Positions 51,081 through 60,834 of a stretch of DNA of 64,000 bases are shown piece by piece. The translations under genes were made by a program, and so were the position numbers. The DNA is from Kaistia adipata DSM 17808 (GTDB taxonomy: Bacteria; Pseudomonadota; Alphaproteobacteria; Rhizobiales; Kaistiaceae), in the NCBI RefSeq assembly GCF_000423225.1, contig NZ_KE383991.1:1436217-1500216 (forward strand), written 5' to 3'. Each line of letters starts with the position of its first letter. Position 1 is the stretch's first letter. Below the pieces are notes generated by a model, which was not told the origin of the DNA, made no database searches, and was given only the letters and a program-made list of their open reading frames with translations.

Positions 51081-51692
51081 ATGAAAATCATCGAAACCAC
51101 CCTCGGCAACGCGCGCGATCCCGAATGGATCAAGACCCTCGAGGGCGCCACGATCGACTGGCTCGAACTGGATCAGTGGGAGGCTCAGAAAAGCCGCCTG
51201 CGCAAGGCCACCCAGCAGGAGGTCGAGCTGGCGCTTTCGCTCGACCGCAACACCCACCTGCATGATGGCGACATCCTCGCCTGGGACGCGGACAAGCGGG
51301 CGGCGATCGTCGCCCGCATCTCGCTGCGCGAGGTCATGATCATCGACCTCGCCGACGTCGTCGGCGAGAACATGGAGAAGATGGTGCAGACGCTGTTCGA
51401 GCTGGGTCATGCGCTGGGCAACCAGCACTGGCCGGCCGTCGTCAAGGGCACCAAGGTCTATGTGCCGCTGACCGTCGACCGCAAGGTGATGGCCTCGGTC
51501 ATGAAGACCCACGCACTGCCGGGCGTCCGCTACGAGTTCACGCCCGGTTCGGAGGTGATCCCCTACCTGGCGCCGCATGAATCGCGCCGCCTCTTCGGCG
51601 GGGCCAGCGACACGCCGCATTCGCATCACAGCGACTCGCAGCGCCACGAACACGGGCATGGTCACTCTCATTCGCATGGCCATGGACACTGA
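51081..51692 (+). CDS. ureE: Urease accessory protein, nickel metallochaperone
   Basis: 203 residues. UreE N- and C-domains (the family pattern RNTHLHDGDILAW and DVVGENMEKMVQTLFELGHALGNQHWPA, with the metal-binding His in the GNQHW motif) are followed by a His-rich tail from about residue 175 (HSHHSDS, HEHGHGHSHSHGHGH) that binds several Ni ions. It delivers nickel to the UreFGD complex. Confidence 0.95.
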   Translation: MKIIETTLGNARDPEWIKTLEGATIDWLELDQWEAQKSRLRKATQQEVELALSLDRNTHLHDGDILAWDADKRAAIVARISLREVMIIDLADVVGENMEKMVQTLFELGHALGNQHWPAVVKGTKVYVPLTVDRKVMASVMKTHALPGVRYEFTPGSEVIPYLAPHESRRLFGGASDTPHSHHSDSQRHEHGHGHSHSHGHGH

Positions 51693-51711
51693 GGCCCTGC
51701 CCGGCAGGTCC

Positions 51712-52392
51712 ATGGCAGGTCTGCTGTATCTCCTGCAGTTCGGCGATTCCGCGTTTCCGGTCGGCGGCTTCTCGTTCTCTCACGGACTTGAATCCGCCAT
51801 CCAGCTCGGGCTCGTCGACGGACCGAAGACGCTGCGGGCCTTCACCGAGACCACGATGCTGCAGGCGGCGTCGAGCGACGGCGTCGCCCTTCTCTGCGCC
51901 CACAGGGCGGTGGAGGCGGGCGACATCGACGAGCTCATCCGCATCGACCGGATGACGCATGAGCGCAAGCTCAACGAGGAGACGCGCCTGATGACGCTGC
52001 GCATGGGGCGCAAGCTCTGTGAGCTGGCATCGGGCATGATCGACGCCGAGCTTCCGCGCGACTGGTTCGCGCGGATCAAGGCCGGCGGCACGCCGGGCAC
52101 CCACCCGGTCAGCCTCGCCATCGCGCTCGGCGCGCTCGGCGCCAACCGTTTCGACGCCTTCGGCGTCCAGCAGTACGGCGTCGCCAACGCCGTGCTCAGC
52201 GCCGCGCTCCGCCTCATGCGGATCTCGTTCGTCGATACCCAGAAGATCCTTCTGGACGTTACTGCCCTCGCGGGACCGGCGTATAATCGGGTCGCCGACG
52301 CGACCATCGACGAGATGGCCAGCTTCGCCCCGACCGTCGACATCCTCGCGGCCGTGCACGTCAAGGGTCACGTGCGCATGTTCATGAACTAA
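51712..52392 (+). CDS. ureF: Urease accessory protein
   Basis: 226 residues from ATG 51712 (ATG 51682, overlapping ureE, is an alternative). LQFGDSAFPVGGFSFSHGLESA is the UreF N-terminal signature. The central part is helical, ending HVKGHVRMFMN. UreF acts with UreG and UreD to load nickel into apo-urease. GGCAGG upstream of 51712 gives it the better ribosome binding site. Confidence 0.93.
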   Translation: MAGLLYLLQFGDSAFPVGGFSFSHGLESAIQLGLVDGPKTLRAFTETTMLQAASSDGVALLCAHRAVEAGDIDELIRIDRMTHERKLNEETRLMTLRMGRKLCELASGMIDAELPRDWFARIKAGGTPGTHPVSLAIALGALGANRFDAFGVQQYGVANAVLSAALRLMRISFVDTQKILLDVTALAGPAYNRVADATIDEMASFAPTVDILAAVHVKGHVRMFMN

Positions 52393-52410
52393 CTCTGGCT
52401 GGATAGCACA

Positions 52411-53042
<632 letters not shown>

Positions 53043-53043
<1 letters not shown>

Positions 53044-53951
53044 TGATCAGCGGCGCCAGGGAGCTGGGGGCTTACCAGGACGAGCCCCCGCAGTTGCCAA
53101 GCGGTTCCTTCGGTAAGAACGCCCTTTTGCGGCTCGGCTTCGTGCCGGGCCCGCACAAGAGCCTGCTTCGCACCTTGCATCGCCGCGCGCCGCTGATTGC
53201 GCAGCAGGCGCTCTACTGGGATGAGGAGATGCCGGGCCTGCCCTGCGTCTCCATCATCTCCAATGCCGGCGGCATCCTGCAGGGCGACCGCAACATCATC
53301 GAGATCGACATGGCCGCCGACGCGCAGGCCCATGTCACGACCCAGTCGGCGACCCGCATCCACGAGATGGACGCGAACTACGCCAGCCAGACCCAGCTGC
53401 TGACGCTGGCGGCGGGGTCCTATCTCGAATACATCCCGCGGCCGATCATCCCGGCCCGCAATTCGCGCTACATCCAGGCGACGCAGATCTCGATCGATCC
53501 GACCGCCACGCTGATCTATTCCGACATCATGATGCCGGGACGGAAGTACTACGGCGAGGGCGAGATCTTCGTCTACAAGCTGTTCTCGTCGACGATCGCG
53601 GCCGCACGCCCGGACGGCACGTCGCTCTTCACGGAGAAATTCGTGCTGGAGCCGGAGCAGGACGACCTCACGCGCCTCGGCGCGATGGGCGGCTTTCACG
53701 TCTTCGGCAACGTTGTCGTGCTGACGCCGAAGGACAAGGCCGACGCCCTGTTCGAGCTGGTGCAGCCGGTGTTCGACGCCGAGAACGAGATCGCCTATGG
53801 CGCCAGCCGCCTTCCCAATGATGCGGGCATCATCTTCAAGGTGCTGGCGATGGAGTCGGCCCCCGTGATGGCGAAGATCCGCGAATTCTGGTCCGAGGCT
53901 CGCCAGATCACCGCCGGGCACAAGGTACCCGAGAATTTCCTGTGGGCGTGA
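53043..53951 (+). CDS. ureD: Urease accessory protein UreD/UreH
   Basis: 302 residues. SIISNAGGILQGDRNIIEID, SATRIHEMD and YYGEGEIFVYKLFSS are UreD family features; the protein forms the scaffold that binds apo-urease and UreF. The ureD gene at the end of the cluster, after ureG, is unlike the usual ureDABC order of many Rhizobiales. Start overlaps the ureG stop (ATG at 53043). Confidence 0.93.
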
Positions 53952-54025
53952 GGCGCCCGCAGCCCTGAGACCATTCTCGCCGCAGGAGCCAGCGGCGGCG
54001 CCGCATCAGATATGAAGGGGACGAT

Positions 54026-55045
54026 ATGTCGGATGCACTTTCCAAATGGACGAACACCGCGTCGAAGAACCCGGTCCTCCATTTCCTGGACATCAACCTG
54101 CGCGGCGCCGGCCAGGTCATCTTCCAGAACAATCCGCTGACGGGCCTGTTCTTCATCGCGGCGATCACCTGGGGCGCCATCGTCGGTGGCCAGATCGACA
54201 TTGCGATCGGCGCGGTCGTGGCGCTCGTCATCGCCACCGCCACGGCGATGCTGCTCGACGTCGACGAGCCTTCGCTCAACCAGGGCCTGTTCGGCTTCAA
54301 CGGCGTCCTTGTCGGCGCCGCCGTCCCGACCTTCCTGGTCGATGGCCCCGGCATGTGGTTCATCCTCGTCGTCGGCGCCGCGGTATCGACCGTCGCGATG
54401 CTCGCCATCGCCAAGGTCATGAAGACCTGGGAAGTCCCCGCCCTCACCTTCCCCTTCGTGCTGACCACCTGGTTCCTCGTGCTCGGCGCCTATTCCTTCG
54501 GCCATCTACCGATCGCCTCGATGGGACCGCCGGCGCTGCCGCAGGCCGCCGCGGCCGCCGCCGAGCCCGCGCTTTCGGCGAGCGAGCTTTTCGTCGCCTG
54601 GCTCAAGGGACCGGCCCAGGTCTTCCTGATCAACAATCCGGTCAGCGGCGCGCTGGTGCTGATCGGCCTGTTCGTCTCCACGCCCTGGGCGGCCCTGTTC
54701 GCCGGCCTCGGCGCGGCCGTCGCGCTCATCGTCTCGCTGCTGCTGGGCGCCAGCCTCGCCTCCATCAATGCCGGCCTCTACGGCTTCAGCGCCGTGCTGA
54801 CGGCGGTGGCGCTCGGCTGCGTCTTCTACACCCCGTCGATGCGCGTCACGGCGTTCGCGCTGCTCGGCACGATCTTCACCGTGCTCGTGCAGGGCGCGCT
54901 CGATACCGCGCTTGCGCCGATCGGCATTCCCTCCTTCACCGCCCCCTTCGTCTTCGCGACCTGGCTGTTCCTGCTGCCGAAGGCCGATCTCAAGCCGCAT
55001 CCGCACGCGCAGATGCCGGGCGGCCTTTTCAAGAAAAGGACGTGA
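54026..55045 (+). CDS. Urea transporter (Yut/UT family)
   Basis: 339 residues with about ten hydrophobic segments in two homologous halves. The paired motifs LRGAGQVIFQNNPLTGLFF and LKGPAQVFLINNPVSGALV, and LNQGLFGFNGVLVGAA and INAGLYGFSAVLTAVALG, are the signatures of the UT-type urea channel. It brings urea passively into the cytoplasm for the urease encoded just upstream. The start has a gaagggga ribosome binding site. Confidence 0.9.
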   Translation: MSDALSKWTNTASKNPVLHFLDINLRGAGQVIFQNNPLTGLFFIAAITWGAIVGGQIDIAIGAVVALVIATATAMLLDVDEPSLNQGLFGFNGVLVGAAVPTFLVDGPGMWFILVVGAAVSTVAMLAIAKVMKTWEVPALTFPFVLTTWFLVLGAYSFGHLPIASMGPPALPQAAAAAAEPALSASELFVAWLKGPAQVFLINNPVSGALVLIGLFVSTPWAALFAGLGAAVALIVSLLLGASLASINAGLYGFSAVLTAVALGCVFYTPSMRVTAFALLGTIFTVLVQGALDTALAPIGIPSFTAPFVFATWLFLLPKADLKPHPHAQMPGGLFKKRT

Positions 55046-55104
55046 CGCCGCGAAGGCGTCCGTGACGGACTCCCAAGCCCCCTCGCAACCAAGGCGGCCC
55101 AACC

Positions 55105-56205
55105 ATGTTTGTCCTCTATGTTCTGGCGGCCGTCGTCGGCGTCTTTCTCCTGGTCCTCTATTTCCGCTCGATCGTCGTCGTCGCCCTGCTGAATTCGAAG
55201 AGCAGCGACATCTTCGAGCGGACCGCGCGCAAGACCGCCGTGGCGATCGTGCAGCGCTTCATCGCCGATGACGCCAGCTACGAGGAGGCCCAGCGCCGCC
55301 AGGCCTGGATCATGCCGCTCTTCACGCTGTTCTCGGTCGTGACGTGGTTCCTGCTGGTCCAGCTCGCCTTCACGGGCATCCTCTGGGGCCTCCGCATCGA
55401 GCCGGAGTTCTGGCGCGCGCTGAGCGCCAGCGGCTCGGCCCTCAGCACGCTCGGCTATCTCACGCCGTCATCGCTGATCGGCGAGTACCTGGCCGTGTTC
55501 CAGGCGGCGATCGGCCTCGCCGTCGTCATGCTGCTCTTCACCTTCGTGCCCGGCTACCAGACCTCGGTCCAGACCCGCGAGCGCAAGGTCGGCTGGCTCT
55601 ACGCGCGGGCGGACCACGAGGCCAATAGCGAGCGCTATCTCAGCTGGCTGCTGGCGAAGAAGCACGCCGATGCGATCGGCGAAGGCTGGGAGGACTGGGA
55701 GCACTGGTTCCGCGGCATCCGCGAGACCCATACGCTCTCGCCGATCCTCTCCTACGTCCCCTCGATCTATCCGGGCACGAGCTGGCTCGCGACGTCCTCC
55801 GCCGTGCTCGACGCGGCGACGGCGGTGACCGCCTGCCTTGGACCGAATACCCCCTCGGAAGTGCGCATCTGCCAGCGCGAGGGCACGGTGACGATGCGGC
55901 TGATCGCGGCGTCGCTCGGCATCGGCGCGCCGGAGATGAGCGAAGCGCTCTCCAGCGCCATGCTCCGTCGTTTCGACGGCCTCTACGACGCGCTCGTCGC
56001 CGCCGGCCTGCCGGTACCCGCCGACAAGGCCAAGTGCCTCGAGGACTACACCGCCATGCGGGCGGAATATGCACCCTGGATCCGCCAGGTCGCCGCCGCC
56101 ACGCTCACGCCGATGAAGCGGCTCGACCTGTCGGATCGCGACCGCGGGCACCATCCGAAGCCCGCGGCCGAGCAGGGCCCGCGGAGCGCCGAGCCGCACC
56201 ACTAG
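55105..56205 (+). CDS. Membrane protein with potassium-channel-like pore loop
   Basis: 366 residues. N-terminal helix about 2-24, then a TM-pore-TM unit: helices about 71-96 and 126-148 enclose a loop with SGSALSTLGYLTPSS (109-123), which resembles the TxGY filter of two-TM potassium channels. The cytoplasmic C-terminal half (150-366) is mostly helical and basic, with a disordered Pro/His tail. I do not recognise a named family. It starts 59 bases after the urea transporter gene on the same strand, so co-expression with it is likely. Confidence 0.7.
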   Translation: MFVLYVLAAVVGVFLLVLYFRSIVVVALLNSKSSDIFERTARKTAVAIVQRFIADDASYEEAQRRQAWIMPLFTLFSVVTWFLLVQLAFTGILWGLRIEPEFWRALSASGSALSTLGYLTPSSLIGEYLAVFQAAIGLAVVMLLFTFVPGYQTSVQTRERKVGWLYARADHEANSERYLSWLLAKKHADAIGEGWEDWEHWFRGIRETHTLSPILSYVPSIYPGTSWLATSSAVLDAATAVTACLGPNTPSEVRICQREGTVTMRLIAASLGIGAPEMSEALSSAMLRRFDGLYDALVAAGLPVPADKAKCLEDYTAMRAEYAPWIRQVAAATLTPMKRLDLSDRDRGHHPKPAAEQGPRSAEPHH

Positions 56206-56222
56206 AACCGTCTCCGCCAAGG

Positions 56223-56255
56223 CCGGTTCGCGCCACGGAAGCGCGATCGAACCGG
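56223..56255. terminator. Hairpin between convergent genes
   Basis: Stem ccggttcg (56223-56230) and cgaaccgg (56248-56255), extended inward by cgc/gcg with the interruption of four bases. It lies between the channel-like gene and the convergent FUSC gene and could terminate either transcript. Confidence 0.45.
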
Positions 56256-56293
56256 CGCCTAGATCCCGGCCGCCCGCTTGCGGCGACCCGGAT

Positions 56294-58267
56294 CTAGGCG
56301 GGCGACAGCAGCTGCGCCAGCCGGACCAGCCCGCCGTCGATCTCGCGGAAGGCCGCGTCGTCGCTGGCCGCCGCCGCGCCGGTCCCTGCTTCCGCCTCCT
56401 TCGCCGTCGCCGAGCTTTCCCCGCCCAGTTGCTCGAGCGTCGCGACGCGCTGCGCCACCGCGGCCGGATCGAAGCTCGCCCCGCCCGACAGGTTGAGCTG
56501 CGCCATCGCCGCCATGCGATCGCAAAGCCGCTCCATCTCGACCACGACGGGGAACCACGCGGCCGCCTCCCGGCTCGCCGGCGGCGGTTCGGCGATCGCC
56601 CGCTGCAGCGTGGTGCGGACATTCGACACGCTGCGATAGGCGTCGAGGGTCGCCAGCGTGATGTCGGCCTCGGCCGGCTCGCGCGCGGTGGCCGCCTGCA
56701 GCAGCGCGGTGGTGGCGGCCATGGCCCGGGAAAAGGCCATGTGGATGCGCGGCGCCGGGTCGCGCGGCCAGATCAGATAGCCGAACACCAGGGAGATGCC
56801 GGATCCGATCAGCGTGTCGACCAGGCGCTGCGGCCCGAAATCGACCGTGGCGCCGGGAACCGACAGGTCGATCAGGATCAGCACGAGCGGCGTCAGAAGC
56901 GCGCATTGCATCGCGTAGCCGCGCAGGCCGGCGGCCGGCAGCAGAAAGCCGAGCACGCCCATGCAGGCGATGAGCCACACTCCCTTGGGCACCAGAATCA
57001 ACAGAACCACGCCGATCCCGACGCCGATCACCGTGCCGATCGAGCGCTGGACCGCCCGCACGAAGACGGAGCCGAAATCAGGCTTCATCACGATCACGAC
57101 GCAGAGCGGGATCCAGTAGGAGCGAACCCCGCCAAGATAGATCTGCGCGGCGAAGGCGATGGCGAGGCACAGGGCGATGCGAAAGGCCGAGACGACCACC
57201 TCGTGGCCGAGCGTCAGATGCCCGGCCAGTTCGGCGAACGATGCCGGGATCCGCCACCGCGCCCGACGGACGGCGCGGCCGGTCTCGCCACGCTGGACGC
57301 GCGGCTCGTCGGCCGCCGGCGAATCCGGCCAGAGCTCGTCGAGCAGGCCATCGATGGTGGCGGCGCCCGCCTGGGTGACCGCGGGATCCGGGTCGAACAC
57401 CGGCCTCGGTCCGCCCCTGGCCTGGGCGGCGGCGATCGTGTCGAGCCAGCGGCCGATGCTGCGCTGTTCCGCGGCCGTGCCCTGCCTCGCCACCAGCCGG
57501 GAAAAGATCGCGTCGATCGTCGACAGCAGCGCCGCCCGCCTGTCGCTGTCGCGCGTGCTGCCCTCGCTGTTCAGCCGGGCCTCGAGTAGGTTCGAATAGG
57601 CCGCCTGCATCGCATCCGTGACGTGGCGGCGCTGCTGTTCGAACGGGGTCGCCAGCGAGGCCGTGGTCGGCTTGGGTGGATCGGCGGCGATGCGCGCCAG
57701 GTGGGCCAGCGCATGCAGCAGGCGGGAGAGCGCCTGCCGTTCGGGGAGGTGGCGGTCGAACAGCGCCTCGACCGCGATCAGCGCGGCCGCGAACGCGGCG
57801 CCGGAGGCGAACAGGAGCGGCGACTGCCACAGGGACGACGAGCCGGGATGCGCGGCGCCGATGACGGCCAGCACGAGCATCTGCATGGCGCCTGTCGAGA
57901 AGGCGGCGCCATAGCCGCTGACGAGCCCCGACACGAGGGCGACCAGGATCAGGAACAGCAGGGTCAGCAGCCCATGCCCGGCGACCAGCGAGCCAAGCAC
58001 GAAACCGGCCATCGCCATCGGGACGACGATCAGGAAGTTGAGCAGGCGCTGCCGGTACGGGTCGGTCTGGACCTTGGTCGAATTGAGCAGCGCGCCGAGG
58101 CAGACGAGCATCGACGCCTCGACCTGGCCGACCAGCACGCCGACCAGCATCGGCACGGTGATCGCGATCGCCAGGCGGGTCGAATGCCGCCAGGGCCAGC
58201 TCGACTTGGGATTGAGGCGCGTCAGACTGACAAGCCAGCTGGCCGGGCGATATTCTCGGGGCCTCAT
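56294..58267 (-). CDS. FUSC-family membrane protein (second copy)
   Basis: 657 residues, two hydrophobic blocks (about 30-190 and 365-510) flanking a cytoplasmic region. SYWIPLCVVIVMKPDFGSVFVRAVQRSIGTVIGVGIG is the FUSC signature. Unlike the MdtO-like copy at 41984 it has no adaptor or outer-membrane gene beside it. ATG 58267 is used (a TTG lies one codon upstream). Probable efflux function, substrate unknown. Confidence 0.85.
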   Translation of the reverse strand: MRPREYRPASWLVSLTRLNPKSSWPWRHSTRLAIAITVPMLVGVLVGQVEASMLVCLGALLNSTKVQTDPYRQRLLNFLIVVPMAMAGFVLGSLVAGHGLLTLLFLILVALVSGLVSGYGAAFSTGAMQMLVLAVIGAAHPGSSSLWQSPLLFASGAAFAAALIAVEALFDRHLPERQALSRLLHALAHLARIAADPPKPTTASLATPFEQQRRHVTDAMQAAYSNLLEARLNSEGSTRDSDRRAALLSTIDAIFSRLVARQGTAAEQRSIGRWLDTIAAAQARGGPRPVFDPDPAVTQAGAATIDGLLDELWPDSPAADEPRVQRGETGRAVRRARWRIPASFAELAGHLTLGHEVVVSAFRIALCLAIAFAAQIYLGGVRSYWIPLCVVIVMKPDFGSVFVRAVQRSIGTVIGVGIGVVLLILVPKGVWLIACMGVLGFLLPAAGLRGYAMQCALLTPLVLILIDLSVPGATVDFGPQRLVDTLIGSGISLVFGYLIWPRDPAPRIHMAFSRAMAATTALLQAATAREPAEADITLATLDAYRSVSNVRTTLQRAIAEPPPASREAAAWFPVVVEMERLCDRMAAMAQLNLSGGASFDPAAVAQRVATLEQLGGESSATAKEAEAGTGAAAASDDAAFREIDGGLVRLAQLLSPA

Positions 58268-58421
58268 CAACGCATCATCCCTCCGTCAGGCCAGCGATCG
58301 AACGACCGCTTGGGTCGTACGCCAAGGCCGCGCGAAATCCGACATCACCACACTAGGCGATGGATGTGACAGCCGGGGCCTCGCCACCCCGGCTGGAGCC
58401 GCAAGGGCGGCGCGGGCGCCC

Positions 58422-59414
58422 TCACGCGCTGCGGCAACGGTTGCGGCCGGCATGCTTGGCCGCGTAGAGCGCCCTGTCGGCACGCGCCATGACGTCCGAG
58501 ATCGCCGCGTCGCCGGACCCGAGGGTCGCCACGCCGATGCTGACCGTCACCGCCGGCAGGTCGGGCGCCGCCAGGCTGGCGGCATGGATCTGCACCCGAA
58601 GCCGCTCCGCGATGGCCAGGGCGCCTTCCGCCGCGACGCCGGGCAGCATCACGCAGAATTCCTCGCCGCCGACCCGGCCGGTATAGTCGCCTGCGCGACA
58701 GAACGACTTGCAGACCCCGCCGATCAGCGCGAGCACCTGGTCACCCTTGGCATGGCCGAAGCGATCATTGACCAACTTGAAGTGGTCGGCATCGATCATC
58801 AGGCAGCTGAGCGCCTGTCCATTGCGCGCCGCGCGCTGGAAGTCGCGTCCGGCCTCGCTCAGGAAGGCGTTGTGGCGCAGCGCCCCGGTCAGCCCGTCCA
58901 GCGCCGCCGCCAGATGCAGCTCGATGCGATCCATCACCAGCGCGGCCAGGTCGGTCAGGATCTCGACATGGCGCTCCTGGATCTCCTGCGTCCGGTCGTC
59001 GACCGCGCAGAGCGCCCCGACGACGAAGCCCTCGGCCGTCCGCAGCGGCACGCCGAGATAGAAGCGGATGTCCGGATGGCCGGTCACGAGCGGATTGCCG
59101 GCGAAACGAATGTCCCGCCGCGCATCGGGCACGCCGACATGCTGGTCGAGCGCCACGACGTGCGAGCAGAAGGAATCGCAGCGCGGGCTGGCACAGCGCG
59201 TCAGTCCATAGGTCGACATCAGCCACTGCGTTTCCTTGCCGATGACGGAGATGGCCGACGAGCGGACTTCCAGAGCGGTCGTCACGAGCCGCGTGATTCG
59301 GTCGAGGGCATCGTCGGTGTAGCCGTCTTCGAGGCCGTAGCGCTCCAAAGCCTCGAGGCGCTCCAGTTCGCGCGCCGTCAGCGCGAGATGGTCATAGTCC
59401 GTCCGACCGTGCAT
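58422..59414 (-). CDS. GAF-GGDEF diguanylate cyclase
   Basis: 330 residues. N-terminal GAF domain (about 25-165; RLVTTALEVRSSAISVIG, FYLGVPLRTAEGFVVGALCAVD) and C-terminal GGDEF domain (about 170-330). The active-site motif is GGEEF (RVGGEEFCVML) and an allosteric I-site RAGD lies exactly five residues before it, so the enzyme should make cyclic di-GMP and be product-inhibited. MHGRTD at 59414 is taken as start; no membrane segment is present. Confidence 0.88.
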   Translation of the reverse strand: MHGRTDYDHLALTARELERLEALERYGLEDGYTDDALDRITRLVTTALEVRSSAISVIGKETQWLMSTYGLTRCASPRCDSFCSHVVALDQHVGVPDARRDIRFAGNPLVTGHPDIRFYLGVPLRTAEGFVVGALCAVDDRTQEIQERHVEILTDLAALVMDRIELHLAAALDGLTGALRHNAFLSEAGRDFQRAARNGQALSCLMIDADHFKLVNDRFGHAKGDQVLALIGGVCKSFCRAGDYTGRVGGEEFCVMLPGVAAEGALAIAERLRVQIHAASLAAPDLPAVTVSIGVATLGSGDAAISDVMARADRALYAAKHAGRNRCRSA

Positions 59415-59724
59415 TGGCATTTCCACAGCGATGGGGGGAACCATCGGTCACTAGCATCAAGTCTGGTGTGGACCAAGGCGTCTCAACCCCGGCGCGACAA
59501 GGTCCCGCCGCGTCGAGGGGAGCCAGTCGCCGGAGTGGGGGGCCAGGATGGACAGCAAATGGACCGCCGGCCGCCGTCCTACAGGGGCACTTGGCAAGAG
59601 GCCCCTTCGAGTCACATGGCATTTGCACGCGCGGGACCGCATGGCACAGTCGCCGGGCCGATCGACGCCACCGGACGCGAATGCGGGCGCCGGGGCGACA
59701 CAGTTCCCACGGGGCGAGAATCGC
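59415..59724. other. Divergent intergenic region, no clear feature
   Basis: 310 bases between the diguanylate cyclase and the S58 peptidase genes. It must contain both promoters. I see no palindrome or ORF that I can support. Confidence 0.35.
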
Positions 59725-60720
59725 ATGCAGAACCTGATCACCGACGTCGCAGGCCTCAAGGTCGGCAACGCCACGGACCTCGCGCTCGCCTCCGGCGTGA
59801 CGGTGGTCGTCTTCGACGCGCCGACCGTCGCCTCGGTCGATGTGCGCGGCGGCGGGCCCGGCACGCGGGAGACCGACCTGCTGGCGCCGGACGAGACCGT
59901 CGGCGCGATCCACGCCATCACGCTGTCGGGCGGCTCCGCCTTCGGGCTCGACGCGGCCGCCGGCGTCATGGCGGCGCTGGCCGAGCGAGGCATCGGCTTC
60001 GAGGTCGGGACGGCACGCGTGCCGATCGTGCCCGGCGCGGTGCTGTTCGACCTGATCAATGGCGGCGACAAGGACTGGGGCCGCTTCCCGCCCTATCGCG
60101 ATCTCGGTTATGCCGCCGCGAACGCCGCGGCGCGGGATTTCGCGCTCGGCACCGCCGGCGCCGGGACCGGCGCCACCACCGTCGACCTGAAGGGCGGCCT
60201 CGGCTCGGCCTCGATGGTCGCCGCCTCCGGCCATACGGTCGGCGCGCTCGTCGCCGTCAACGCCTGCGGCGGCGTCAATCTCGGCGACAAGGGGCATTTC
60301 TGGGCGGCGCCGTTCGAGCAGGCGGAAGAATTCGGCGGCCTCGGCCTGCCGCATCCCCTGCCCCGGCTGCCCGAGCGACCACCGCTGAAGGGCCTGCCGC
60401 CCGGCGCCAACACGACCATCGCCGTCGTCGCGACGGACGCCATACTGACCAAGGCGCAGTGCAAGCGCCTCGCCGTGATGGCGCATGACGGCTACGCCCA
60501 CGCCATCTGGCCGGTGCACACGCCGCTCGACGGCGACACGATCTTCGCCGCCGCCACCGGCCACAAGCCGCTCGCCGACCCGGTCTTCGACCTGGCGCTG
60601 ATCGGCGACGCCGTGGTGCGGACGCTCGCCCGCGCCTGCGCCCGCGCCGTCTACGAGGCAACCGCCCTTCCCCAGTCGGGCACGCTGCCGGCCTGGCGTG
60701 CGCTGCATGGAAGGGGCTGA
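59725..60720 (+). CDS. P1/S58-family peptidase (DmpA/NylC-like, Thr nucleophile)
   Basis: 331 residues. TLSGGSAFGLDAAAGVMA (about 66-83) and GTGATTVDLKGGLGSAS are family marks. The self-cleavage site is expected in GANTTIAVVATDA, between N229 and T230, making T230 the N-terminal nucleophile of the beta chain as in nylon oligomer hydrolase NylC; DmpA and BapA use Ser. Such enzymes cleave N-terminal residues, beta-peptides or oligoamides. ATG 59725 is chosen because upstream in-frame sequence (from 59548) is unlike the family. Monocistronic or with the next gene. Confidence 0.85.
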   Translation: MQNLITDVAGLKVGNATDLALASGVTVVVFDAPTVASVDVRGGGPGTRETDLLAPDETVGAIHAITLSGGSAFGLDAAAGVMAALAERGIGFEVGTARVPIVPGAVLFDLINGGDKDWGRFPPYRDLGYAAANAAARDFALGTAGAGTGATTVDLKGGLGSASMVAASGHTVGALVAVNACGGVNLGDKGHFWAAPFEQAEEFGGLGLPHPLPRLPERPPLKGLPPGANTTIAVVATDAILTKAQCKRLAVMAHDGYAHAIWPVHTPLDGDTIFAAATGHKPLADPVFDLALIGDAVVRTLARACARAVYEATALPQSGTLPAWRALHGRG

Positions 60721-60834
60721 ACTGCGCCGGGATGCCAGGCGCGACGGCCAGTGCTAGCCTGCGCTTTCGAGCGCCGGATGGGCCTGCTCCGGCGGCCGCC
60801 TCGAAACGCAGAGCCAGAGGAGGCAAATTCCATC

